This document shows, piece by piece, positions 25,561-37,210 of a stretch of DNA of 64,000 nt. The notes beneath the pieces are model-generated. The model was not told the origin of the DNA. It did not search any database and saw nothing but the letters and a program-made list of their open reading frames with translations. Made by a program: the position numbers and the translations under genes. The stretch spans positions 5,461,834 to 5,525,833 of the forward strand of contig NC_037269.1 in NCBI RefSeq assembly GCF_000002425.4. Reading direction: 5' to 3'. How positions within the stretch are numbered: position 1 is the first letter of the stretch; every line of letters begins with the position of its first letter. The stretch is from Physcomitrium patens (taxonomy: Eukaryota > Streptophyta > Bryopsida > Funariales > Funariaceae).

Positions 25561-27422
25561 AATATATACCTCAGAAATTTAAATGGATTAATTGCTAAAT
25601 ATTAATCCTAATGATTAAACATATTCATTTAATTTTGATGCAGACTATGAAGGTTGTATGAGCAATGAGTGACTATTTGCTAGTTGGTATCCATAGTGAT
25701 TAAATATTTAGACGCCAATATTTTGTTTAACTTTCAATGAAATTGCTAAATGAATGGCAAAGTCTTCATTGCAATATTTTTGTTTGTGTTATTGAAAGCA
25801 TGACATAGTCTACCTTGTTTTGGTATATATTGAATAAAGCAATAAGATTGTGTTCAAAAGGGTGATGGAATTTTTTGAGGTAGTTGTGAATTGATTCAAG
25901 GACTGTGTTTATTTGCAAGCAATTCTCATCATTGCCCACATCATCCAATCATGTATGTGCACAAATGTAGTCTAAATGTGTTGACATGCTGCTATGTAGA
26001 CAACGTCGTTATTGGAGCCCCATGGAAAGTGGCCAAAGATATAATATATTCTTCTGGCTTTTGGTTTTGTACTAAAGATGATCTTCAATGTATTGTATTC
26101 TTAAAGCTTTTGGATTGTAGCTTCTATTATTAGTAGTACTCTTATTAGTATTATTCTTTTGTAATTATGATACTGTTGTTCATGTGTAAATGTAGATAAC
26201 AACCTTAGACATTTCATTGGTGGTTCAAGAAACATGTGCTGAGGTGAACAAGTTGAAGAATGTATGCCCAAGCTTTTAAGTCCAAATATTGCATGACATC
26301 TTTAGTAAACTGTTAGAGCCAAGCAACTTTTTGTGGGTCATGGCCTTACTCTTCCTTTTTAGTGGTTTTCTGCAAGTTCATGTGCCCACCAGGTATCTAT
26401 GTCCTAATCACATGGATGCATTGTGATAGAAAATGTTGATGATTGTTTCCTGTTGGTGGCAGGGAGAGAATGATCCTTAAGCAGCCCCCAAGACAGAGGG
26501 AATCCTCACTGTAATAAAGAGTCCTCTAGATATGACAATGTCTACTATTATCAGTTGCATAGTTGCCAACTTCAAAGCTTACCATGTACAAAATGGTTTT
26601 ACATTCTAACCTGCAGTAAGTGATATAGCAGAGAAAATGGTTGCTACACCCAATTTTTGTGACACCCTCATTTCATGTTTCCCCAAACCTGTCACATTAC
26701 CTATCATCAATAATATATGCAGGAGGATTATTTTGATCATTCTTCCTGAATAAACAAAGTGGCTATTAAGCATGGATTATTAAAATACTTGTGCTTATGG
26801 GTACTGTGTTCAGAAGGGAAACCTGAAGGAGGAGGAGAGTGAGAAGCAATACTACTAGTCAATGACATATGTGATCTGTGATTAGTTTAGGTTCACACCT
26901 CCTTTTGCTATCTCCTGGTGTGGCATGGCTTTGTGGCAAAAATTGAAGCATGTGGGAGTGGATGTGAGAGTTAGAGGGTCAGTTGTCTCAGATGTGAGGA
27001 ACTTGTTAGAAAACAAATTATTTGATTATTGATCATCCAGTTTTTGGTGCCCATAATTTGATGGGTGGATTAAACAAGTACTGCTAGGTCCATGACACTT
27101 GTGTGATTCTAGATTGTCTGACATTTTGGAGGTAACCATGTATATCTCATACAGCATCAAGGTCTTGAAAAAACCCTAATCCATCTGATTGGGTTGAGGA
27201 TGCAGGAAAAAGCATGGTCAAATCTATATGAAAAACTGGAGATAGAAAAACTGTGTGAACCATCTGTCCACAATCAAGTTGTGGTATACCAATTGTTTGC
27301 CTGCTCATCACCGCATTAGCAACATTATCACACTCATTTATACCAATAGACATGTTAATAATCACAACAGAACTTTAGAAGTATCAGATTAAAAGAAATA
27401 ATCAATTTCGACGTAGTCTTGA
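25561..27422. other. Transition into a gene island, no gene recognised
   Basis: GC content rises after about 26.2 kb. Only short frames are present, of at most 80 codons, and none has recognisable features. The tract may hold UTR or intergenic regulatory sequence. Nothing further is supported. Confidence 0.35.
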
Positions 27423-27495
27423 GCGCCTGTAGCTCAGTGGATAGAGCGTCTGTTTCCTAAGCAGAAAGTCGTAGGTCCGACCCCTACCTGGCGCG
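27423..27495 (+). tRNA. tRNA-Arg (anticodon CCT)
   Basis: The 73-base cloverleaf can be drawn by eye. The acceptor stem GCGCCTG pairs with CTGGCGC, with one T-T mismatch at the sixth pair, and the discriminator base is G. The D-arm includes the A-box TAGCTCAGTGG. The anticodon stem-loop TCTGT-TTCCTAA-GCAGA carries CCT, reading AGG codons. The T-stem is GTAGG/CCTAC. There is no intron. The T-loop reads TCCGACC, with C instead of the near-universal T at position 55, so the B-box is GGTCCGA rather than GGTTCGA. The first TTTT downstream is at 27528-27531. It is probably a genuine nuclear gene, though the B-box change could weaken transcription. Confidence 0.9.
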
Positions 27496-28685
27496 TGAAA
27501 CCTCTGTTCAAAAAAAAGATTACTCGGTTTTAGATGCAATTTCGACTTTGATTTTCGACTGTTTCTCTTCTTGCATGCTCTTTGAAGTAAATCCTTCAAA
27601 ATACTCTCTTAAGATGTAAAGGATCTAAACTGAATCTCGCTGAGTTTGCCAACCAAGTTAGTAACGAATTTTTAAAAAACGGGATTAGGGCCGTTACTAC
27701 TTAGTTGAGCTCCGCTGGACACCGGGTCAAGGACTCAAATTTCAGTCCAGAAAGCACATCATTGGTGGGGATGTCTGTGCGACATAAACAGCTCCGTCTT
27801 GAAGCCCATTAGAAGCTCTGAAAAGCTCTTCTTCAGTGCCAAACGCTTAAAATGAAATATAAATGCAGTGCCTGAAGATGGTCAGCTATGATGACCTGTA
27901 CTTGGCTTCATCTCAGTATACTGCACATCTCCAACTTATTGTGGCTTCTCAGTGTCAAACAAATCCGTGCCAGATTTTCATTCTGTTGGTCCTGGGAGAC
28001 AGCCCATTCCAGTAAACGGTATGATTGGCACGTTTAAAACTCCAAATTTAAATTGCCACTTTCGATTTGATCTTAAATTAACTGTATCATACCACTTTGA
28101 AGTTTCTAAAATATATATAAATGGATTGGATAAATGTCACAAGCATATTCAACGCCTTGTGGGTTTCTGCACACGTATTAAAAAGTCGGTTCTGCTCAAT
28201 TGCAACAATGGAGTTGATAAGAAATTGAAACTAACAGTAACGAACTTGACACCTCAGTCATGGTGTCAGCTAGGAAGAGATAGTAATAAGAATATTAGTA
28301 ACATTTATCTTCATACAGCTAAAATTTGTGACAAAGGATTCCAAATAAATGCAACTTGCTTGCCAGAGCAGAGCAAGTCCTGTAGGAAATTGAAGGAAGT
28401 TCAAATGCGGCGGAAGGTTGGGCCAAAGCCTTAAGCACTAAAATGAAAGTGAAATCTCAAGGCTCTGGAAACAGATAGGCAAAAAAGATACCTGCGAAAG
28501 AATACCCAGCCACCTGTTGCCTCCAACAAATGATTGGCAGTGAAAATGACTTGTCAAAAACAATAGCAAATTGCCTCATGCTCCTCCAAGCCCCTCCAAG
28601 CGTCACAACCTTAGATTAGCCTCAGTTAAACACCTAACTTATATCAATCTACAAACAATGCTTCTCACAAACTCAATGCCAGAGA
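27496..28685. other. Intergenic region and likely 3' UTR of the ankyrin gene
   Basis: It lies between the tRNA gene and the stop codon of the minus-strand ankyrin gene. The right-hand part is presumably that gene's 3' UTR. A plus-strand open frame from 27952 (GTG start, 160 codons) has no recognisable domain and is not called. Confidence 0.4.
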
Positions 28686-31567
28686 CTAATTGTTAGTGTC
28701 CACATCCTGTGAGGATGGAGGTCGGGGAGGCTTCTTAACCTTCTTGCTTCGGCCCTTCTTTTCGCGTAAGCGGCGTTTCTTCTCTTCCATGTCAATCCAT
28801 CGATAGTTGGGAGGAATCATGAATGGATCAGCCTCTTCCTCAAGCTGCTCCTCCAAGCTGCTCACTGTAGCACTCTTGCCTGAACCTGGAGCGCCTCTCA
28901 TCCAGTACAACCAGGAGCCCTGAGACGGGGCTGGCGCTGCGTCTGCCTCTGACTTGGCATCACTGAAGTGCCTGGGGCTGGATAAAGGGGTTGAAAATTC
29001 TTCCGCCGGTTTCAGTTCCTCGAATTTGGTGAAGGTGATAACCACTCTGATTGTCGGCACCACGGGAATAGCCACCTGTAGAAGCATGCAGATCAGCTAG
29101 AGAATGTCCTTCAAACTATATATGTCCATAAATGGATGGGATTTGTAATCAGCTTTCAGGCATTAGAATTTGTCAGGACAAGAAACAAAATACTGGCATT
29201 GAAAAGAATAATTGATCTTAGACATAAACCAAATGCATTGACAAACCTTAACAGGGAAGGTTCCTGGAGGCAACTTTGTAGTAAGCAATTCACGCAATCG
29301 CCGAACTGCCTTGACCTTGTTTGCTAGAATGTCCAGGAGCGGTAACAACTCCTCGGTCTTCAAAGGGTAGTCAGGTGTCAGCCACAAAATTGGTCTCAGC
29401 CCCTTTTTGTACTCACTCTCCGATGTAGCCTCAGGCTTGGGAGTACCACGACGGGACTTGCTCTTGATCAACTCCTTACTACTGGTACTATGTCTGCCAC
29501 TTTTCAATTCTTTCCCCTTTCCTTTTGCTGACAGCAGGTCATCAACATTCGACGGTCGCCGATCTACAGACGGCCGATTTTGGTTCTCATAGGCAGCTAA
29601 CTGACTATCTACAGACCTGCGCCCATCCACGGATTTCCTTTGCTTTAATAGCTTTAGTTGGGAGTCAGGTGTGGGTAAACCAGGACCTTGTTTAGATTTC
29701 CTTGGGGCCTCGGCACTTGAATGACCTGAATCAGAACCTTTGTCACTAAGCGAATCCAGCTTCTTAGAAGCTTTCACACTCTTCTTTCCCCAAGCATACC
29801 ACCGACTCCTTTTTTCATCTTTGGAAGATCCAAGCAATTCACCATTCCCGTTCTCATGGGGTGATTGCCTAAGATGTGAGTCGGATTCGTCATCTGAATC
29901 TTCGTTCAGGTAAACAAAATTCCCATTCTGCAACTCATGGTCTAGCCTTTCTGCACCACCGGTGCGGTTCTCATCTAAATGCTCCGCCTTCAGAACATTT
30001 TCCAGCTGCTCTTTCTCTGCAGTTGTAAGTAAATTGCTATAATCTTCGTCTGCCTCTGTATCTACCCTGTCACTATCGAGTGCAAATAGCTCCTCATCCG
30101 TCATCGCACCAGGAACTCTTCTAGACCTAACGCTCACCTGTACATAGATTTTCCATTGTCCACGAATATGAATGAAACCGAACCAATTACAAGAAACAAG
30201 ACGCATATAGCGCTAGGTCCTTGAGTAACGTCAATTCAATGTCAAAGTAAATATAGAGCACGATAGAAATCCTAGGATTCAGAAAGTAAAGCGACACAGA
30301 ACTTTCTGGATGCAGATAGACACATTCTATCCCAAAATAAGGATATACGCAACCCTTGCCAAAGAGCTCGTTGAGTGGGTTTGACCAGAATGAAGACACA
30401 AAACAGATCATTCTGATGCGCTCGGATTTACCTGAACATGGTGCATGTCATGAACTTTTGCCTTCCATGCTCCCACCATTTCTGTCTTTTCTTGTCGCCT
30501 CCACGACGTTTGAGCGACCAGCTCTGCCTCGGTGACATCAATGCCTGCATTGATGTGTTCACATCAGATGATAAATAATTAATGAGCTGAAAGCCGGATC
30601 AAATAGTTCACAAAATAAAATCGTCATATGAAAGAACAAAATGACCAATCAGCTCGAGGCGAGGAAGTAAAAGTTTCTTGTTCACGTACTCGCTTCTTCA
30701 CGCTGAATGACTCAGGCTAAATTTGACTCCAAAGCAACAAGACACCAGCGTGGAATAGATATTACCTGGCCTGTACATGTTAGTCCTTGACATGGCAGCG
30801 ACTTCTTGTGCAATCTCATTCTCTGACGGTTGTACCCCAGCACCCTCCAATGCATTTGCAACTTCCTTATCCTTGTGAGTCAAAACACAAAGAGTACCAG
30901 GTGCAAGTTTCCCATCTTCGCTTCCATCACCCAAAAACACAAAGCTCTGATCGGATCTGTGGATTCGGAATCCATCGAAGCCTGCGAGAGTCATATCTGC
31001 CCTAAGATTAGAGCCCCGTTTCCATATCCGGTAAGTATCAGACGGTGCAATGCGACCTATGAATGGTATAACAGAGCTCTCGAAATGAAAAGAAATCTCC
31101 ATGTAAAAGTCCCGCATCCGATGCATGGTAGCTGAAAGGCGCGGCAACCGACGGCACCACTTCGCCCACGCCATGGGTTGATAGTGCCGCGTGATGATGA
31201 TGGCAATTCCCTCCTCCCTTGCGCACACAGCCTCCTGCAATGCACTCCAACCTTGCTCATTTTGCAAACTCCAGTCTGCGCCAGCACTCATCAACATCTC
31301 TACGGCATCTGCGTCTCCGAGCCTCACAGCTAAATGCAAGGGCGTCTCACGCCCAGGCACATCACGCCTATCTATAACCTTCGAAATCTCGTCCGCTCGC
31401 TCCTCCGCTGCGATAGACTCTGCTTCCGTTGTCACCTCTCCCGCCTTCACAGGGCGTGGCAGCTTGGACAGAATTCGCTGCAGAGTGATGTGGTCTCGCC
31501 GTGCGACAGCGGCATGCACAGGGCTCTTGTCATAAGCTGCCAGCTCCAAACCCGAAAGCTGTGCCAT
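28686..31567 (-). CDS. Ankyrin-repeat protein with GPCR-chaperone domain (ANKRD13-like)
   Basis: Four exons give 731 codons: 31567-30766, 30544-30432, 30137-29247 and 29075-28686. All three introns are GT-AG with compatible phases (1, 0, 0). The start MAQLSGLELAAYDKSP precedes ankyrin repeats at residues about 14-45 and 71-128 (GRETPLHLA, GADWSLQNEQGWSALQEA). From about residue 150 (RDFYMEISFHFESSVIPFIG) to about 620 is the GPCR-chaperone/ANKRD13 domain, split by a Ser/Lys-rich linker and ending with WLTPDYPLKTEELLPLLDIL and a VVPTIRVVITFTKFEEL-type strand block. The C-terminus is basic (EKKRRLREKKGRSKK). Plant homologues share this organisation. Animal ANKRD13 proteins bind ubiquitin and act on endocytosed receptors; the plant role is not settled. 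No signal peptide or membrane segment is evident. The exon structure is inferred from homology and splice sites. Confidence 0.93.
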
Positions 31568-32624
31568 TTTCTCCTAATCCCTCACTCCTACACCTCGCAA
31601 CAATATGAACTCCAGAAAATCCCTATCTTTGCAACGTAATATGTTGCCTTGACCACATCTGTTTCCGGTTACCCTTGCTTTCCAGATCCGCTGTCTCCAG
31701 TCAGTCCAGCCCTAGTGAGACCCTCCAGCTCCGTGCTTAACCCTAGTAACCAGACCTCCTAGTGGTCAGACACTCTTACAATCATAACCTCAGACTAATG
31801 AAAAATCACTGTCTCCTCTCCCCCAAAAATATCTCGTGCACCACATGCGTCTTGAAATCGACGATAACACCATTCTCTACACCCGCCAAACTCCTTGAAG
31901 ACTTCACAGGCAAAGAGAAGACAAAAACCAATTTCGAGAATTTGAAATCTTTCTTGGATGGCTTGATCATACTAATACAAAAACTGAGTCGTCCGCACCT
32001 CGACTACCAGTCCGTTCTTCCTCGCCCGGGTTACATAAGAAGGTTTGAGTAACACAAGCGCTCGCATGATGACCGCCAGTTCTAGCTTGCACCTCTTCTT
32101 CCCCTTCCGCCTGTCTAAGGGTCCACTCCAGTGGTCAAACTGAGCTGTCGACGATTCCTTCCCCTTTCCCTTGCTCTCCCCCCGGTCTCGCCGAGAATAC
32201 TTCGCGTCTCCACGGCATACATATGATACACACCCCTAAGTACCAGAAGGCCCGGAAAGTAGGTTACAGAAACATCTACACCCTCCGATAACCGTCAATA
32301 ATCTTCTTTTTCCTCTTTTGCTCCCCTACACCACCAACTCAGGCGCAATCTGCACACGCCACCCACCCGGAGCAACCATCGCTTCTCCGCCCTGACATTG
32401 CATCCCAAACATCACTATCCACCTTCCGTATCAATGTCGCCGTGCCCCAACGCACAACCACCATAGGGCATTCCGTCACATCCACCCCCAAAGTCACACC
32501 ACCCAGAACCAACCCCCAATAGACATGCCGACACCATATCCCAAGTCCATCTCTTCCCCCCCTAAGCCCCCAAATATTCAAAACATCGCAAGCCTCCTTA
32601 CCCCTTCCCCTCTCAGAAGAAGAA

Positions 32625-32657
<33 letters not shown>

Positions 32658-33235
32658 AAAAAACAAAACAAAACAAAAAAAAGGGGAACCCAGAAACACA
32701 CACACACAACTTCAACACCCAGAGTCTCGTTCGGCTGGTTCTCTTCGACCTCTCAAATCCCGTCCACCGTCAAAGCTTCACAGGACGACACCGTCAGCGG
32801 CGCATTCAGTACCATGAAACGGATCCCAATGTCTTCTGCTTCTTCTTCTGCTTCTGTATGGTATGGCGCACTCTGTGTTGCGAGCCTGGCTCCGGAATAT
32901 GGCTCCGATTGCGGCAAGATATGGAGGTGGGTATCGCTGTGGAACCCACCTGACGGAGAAGAAACGCCGGATATGGATCGGAAGCGAAGATCTCCGCGCC
33001 CAGTGCTTGCGAATGCGAATGGAGCTTCCCTTCCCTTCCTTTCCATTCCTTCCCTGCGATCTCAGCTCTGCTAGGTTTGCTCATCTTCGCCCTTTGCCCG
33101 CCCCCCGTGTTGCGACCCCACTGCTGTCTGTGCGGATCGCAAACTTACATACCTACCGCGCCGGTGCTACTTACCTACCTTCATCACTACCGACTACATC
33201 GTTTTTCCTACCCTCCTCGACGGTTTAGTGGGGAG
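31568..33235 (-). promoter_or_regulatory. GC-rich upstream region and likely 5' UTR of the ankyrin gene
   Basis: About 1.7 kb upstream of the ATG is GC-richer than the rest and then switches abruptly to AT-rich DNA near 33240. It includes a (GAAA)n/(CTTT)n tract at about 32617-32680, pyrimidine-rich on the gene's sense strand, as often seen in plant core promoters and 5' leaders. Several overlapping open frames of up to 142 codons on both strands show no homology or codon consistency and are treated as non-coding. The transcription start was not determined. Confidence 0.5.
32617..32680. repeat. (GAA)n/(GAAA)n/(CAAAA)n simple repeat
   Basis: The order is GAA units, then about eight GAAA units, then A-rich CAAAA units. 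It lies in the presumed promoter or leader of the ankyrin gene. Confidence 0.9.
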
Positions 33236-35491
33236 TTTGATTATTACACGATGGCAAAACAATTAGGAATTTGTTTTTTTATTTTATTTTTTGGTATATG
33301 GTTTTTTAATTTTTTCACTGTTAGTGGATTAATAATAATGATGATGATTTCGGCCCAACTCATAGAACAACCTTAAAAATAAACCCCATGTCTATTCTAT
33401 TAACATAAAAGGGTGAATCTGTTTACATTATTGCTTTTGATTGATTTTGGCTTTGGGCTTTTAGTGCCACAAAGGTTGGATTGCTTGCCATTAGTGTGAG
33501 GTGCAATGCAAGCTCCACTATTTCTTTAATGAGAAAAATAATATGATTTTATTACAATTGTGTCTTTTTTATTATGCATATTGATAAAATAATAATAATA
33601 ATAATTTGGATTAATGATAGAAAGTTTAGCAAGGATTCTAGAAACTATTGAAAAGAAAATGGATATTTTGATGATGGAGAAAAAGACAATGAGAATGTGT
33701 AGGAAATCCATAAGAAACACAAAAGGATAGCAATTGAATTGGAGTTATGGTGCGGATCTTGGGGTAGAATAGGATTTTATCTCCTCACCAACATTGCTCC
33801 ACCAATTTTTTTTTTCTTTTTGTTCTCCTTGGCTAGTTAATTACTTACATATTTAGATGGCCATTTCTTGACCAAGCCCCATTCAAACATTGCTTCGTAC
33901 TTATTGTCTAAATTTAGAAACCAACATGGTCTTGCAAACCTTGTTGATGTAATAGAACTATTAGGACCAAGATGCTCGAAGTTGTGAAAAGGCATCCTAT
34001 GTGTATCAGTCAATATTTAATCTTTTTTATTGATTGATTGATATATATATATATATATATAGATGTATATTTACACAGATGAGTGTAATGATTTTGGCTT
34101 TACAACATGTTTTCCACAATTTCTGCATCTTTTCTATATTATTTTTTAATACCATTACTGGAGGAGATTTGTCTGAAACCACTTGGATTTTTTTAATTTT
34201 TTCCCCTCTGGAATCCAATATCAGACAAATTCCTCAGTTTTTCCAAATCATGTGTTCATGCCTCTGTTTTTCCGAACATTAATTTATAGTTATTTTTAAA
34301 AATTATATTATTATTATTTTTTTTTCAGTACTGTGGGTGCCGTGGGTTGCCGCGTCTGCTTAGTGCATATCTTTTTTGGTTGTGTGTGTAAGAATATAAA
34401 ATCCTTGCATGATCTTGAAAAGGGGGTACGCTGTCTTCACAACCTTGAGAAAGAAGAAATTGGGTGGAAACTAATTCAAATGGAGATTTGTATTTATTTT
34501 AAATTTTAAAGCCATGGGTGAGCACCAGTTTTGTTTGGTGATTTGTAGTCATATATGTAGACTGCACATTACATCATTTTTAAAGAAAACCAAAAGGATA
34601 ATAGCACCTTGTTTGAACAAACGTAAAATCTGATTTTTTTTTTTTTTTTTTTTTTGTTAATGATATTGTTATCATTATAATTTTCTATACTTATCTAAAA
34701 TAAAATGAGAGTAATTCTCTATTGACAAGATAAAATATCCTTTTCAGAAAAATATGAATTAAACTATGTAACTGTGTTTGTATTTATTATTTAAAATATA
34801 TTTTAGAAATTACGATTTATTTTAGAATTAATAATCTATACCTGAGAAGTATTGAATTTAATAACATGCACATATTTCAAGATATAGAAATACAATGTAA
34901 ATGATATTATGTAAAAAAGATGCATATCAATAATTTAAAGTAAATATATTAGATACTGAACTTGGATCCCTTGACAAGTGCTGCAACTAATTAAACGATC
35001 AATCAGAGTCCTTCAACACTGACAGAAGAATTCATAAAAACTCAAAAGTAGACCAAGTTTATATATTAAACTGTAGAATTGTGTTTGATATTCCTTCCAA
35101 ATGTGAAAGCCAACAATGGAACTTAACTCTAACTTCCTCAAGAGCAAAAAAAAAATAGTAATTAGTGTTCCATTTAAAATAAATTAATAAAAATAGAATT
35201 GAATTATATATACATCTATTATATGAAACAACTCAAGGGATAAATCAATGGGATGAACAAGACAAGACAAAAACCATCTTTAATTGGTTACATCTATCAT
35301 TTTTTTCATCCAAAGTTTTCATCAAAAGTAAAGCAAAAGTTGAGTTCACATGGCCTTAAACAAAACTAAATTAATGTTGATCATATCAAAATATTGTATA
35401 CAAATGCATGATATTAAGAACAATGCAAGCTAAAAGCACAATCCTATGTAACGAGTACTCACATTATAATGGCAAGCATGACTTTTAGCAG
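33236..35491. other. AT-rich intergenic DNA
   Basis: No gene or recognisable retroelement protein was found. It contains short (TA)n and poly-T runs, including a 22-base T run near 34635. Composition changes sharply at about 33240, marking the edge of the gene island. Confidence 0.4.
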
Positions 35492-36232
35492 TGTTGTATT
35501 ACATGTGTTCTTGCATAAAAATACACTAGGCACCTAGCTATAGAAGGTAAGTAAAAATATAACAACAATTCTACTAAGTCTAATAGAGCCTTAAATAAAC
35601 TTCAAGTAATCCTCAATAAATCCAATCAAACTTTAACCTATCAAAATAAATTTAAAAGAAATCACATAAGAAATATAAAGAAGTCATAATTTAATTTCAA
35701 AGAAAAATAACAAGAAATCTTAAAGAAATACTAGAAATAGAAACTTTAAAAAAAAATAATAAAGTATCCTAAAGAAATATTAAAAATATAAATTTTAATA
35801 TAACTCTAATTAAAATTATAATTAAATCTTAAGAAAATCTTAAATCAAATTCTAATGGAACCTTAATAAAATCTTAGGTCAAATCCTAATGTCATTAGGA
35901 TTTGATTTCAACCTAAGTTGACAACTAATCCTCTTCACGTATCAATTCTTGGCTTCTTGAGGTAAATTTTACTAAAATCTACTCTTAATTCCCTCTTATA
36001 GATGCTTATATCATTTAATTTTCCAATCTACTTTGTTTTACCTTATTTATGGTCCTACAAAGTAAATAGAAGTCCATTTTGTAAAAAGCAGCATTAGCAC
36101 TTTTTAGTTTTACTTTCTTTTCGACTATTATCTATATTTTAAAAATAATTTTTTATAATATTTTAAAATAAGATAATTTATAATATAATATTTTTTTCTT
36201 TCTTTCATTTATTAGCTATGTTACATCACAAT
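35492..36232 (+). repeat. LTR-C family repeat, short copy (about 741 bp)
   Basis: It starts TGTTGTATTACATGTGTTC and ends ATCACAAT. It matches both ends of the 10807-12367 copy but lacks much of the middle. AGCAG lies just before (35487-35491) and just after (36233-36237), compatible with a 5-bp target duplication and a solo LTR, although the terminal dinucleotide is not the usual CA. Confidence 0.68.
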
Positions 36233-36688
36233 AGCAGAGAAGTTGAAAAGACAAAGAAACAAACAAAGAAAAATGCATTGATGGTAATATGGTCCATACT
36301 AAAACAATGTGAGTAGAGTCTTAAGGAACTTGAATGTAAGTGTGAATGCAAATGTAAATGTGAGTGGAATGAAATGGGAGGAAGGAAAAATTGAATGTTA
36401 GAAAGGTGGAAATTAATGAGCAGGATGGGATTATAGCAAAAAACAAATAGTAGTAGCAATGAAAAAATTGAGGTAGAGATGGCATATAAGATATAGATGT
36501 AGAGACGGATTGTGGTTGTGGTAGAGGGAGGACTTGGTGGTTGAAGATGTAAAGAGAATTGAAAATAATGTGTGGGGTATTTGTAGAGGCAAGAATGAAA
36601 TTGAGGAGTTGTATGTTGGTAGTTGCTAATCTAAAGAAAAGCATAGCAATAGAGGCAATAAAAATCAAGGTGAGCAAGGAGCAAGAAT
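36233..36688. other. Non-repetitive AT-rich stretch before a minisatellite
   Basis: Purine-rich on the plus strand, with open frames of up to 118 codons on the minus strand that run toward the minisatellite. They are low-complexity, match no family and are not called as genes. Confidence 0.35.
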
Positions 36689-37210
36689 AGAATAGAATTG
36701 TGAGAGTGTTGATATAGCAAATGTTGTAGGTATACTAGAGAACATTAGAATAGAATTGTGAGAGTGTTGATATAGCAAATGTTGTAGGTATACTAGAGAA
36801 CATTAGAATAGAATTGTGAGAGTGTTGATATAGCAAATGTTGTAGGTATACTAGAGAACATTAGAATAGAATTGTGAGAGTGTTGATATAGCAAATGTTG
36901 TAGGTATACTAGAGAACATTAGAATAGAATTGTGAGAGTGTTGATATAGCAAATGTTGTAGGTATACTAGAGAACATTAGAATAGAATTGTGAGAGTGTT
37001 GATATAGCAAATGTTGTAGGTATACTAGAGAACATTAGAATAGAATTGTGAGAGTGTTGATATAGCAAATGTTGTAGGTATACTAGAGAGCATTAGAATA
37101 GAATTGTGAGAGTGTTGATATAGCAAATGTTGTAGGTATACTAGAGAACATTAGAATAGAATTGTGAGAGTGTTGATATAGCAAATGTTGTAGGTATATT
37201 AGAGAACATT
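36689..37210. repeat. 58-bp minisatellite, exactly nine copies
   Basis: The unit begins AGAATAGAATTGTGAGAGTG and ends ACTAGAGAACATT. Nine head-to-tail copies fill 522 bases exactly. I see only two single-base variants, GAGCATT in one copy near 37090 and TATATTAG in the last copy. The near identity implies recent expansion or homogenisation. 58 is not divisible by three, so the array cannot keep one coding frame. Confidence 0.97.

Noticed and set aside
27952..28434. 160-codon plus-strand ORF between the tRNA and the ankyrin gene
   Set aside because: It begins with GTG rather than ATG, shows no domain or compositional sign of coding, and lies in a region likely to be 3' UTR or intergenic. Transcript data could reverse this.
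32339..33376. Cluster of overlapping ORFs in both strands upstream of the ankyrin gene
   Set aside because: They are mutually overlapping in GC-rich promoter or leader sequence, include simple-repeat translations and have no domain matches.
36689..37210. CRISPR-like array
   Set aside because: The 58-bp units are directly adjacent without unique spacers, and the context is eukaryotic; it is a minisatellite.
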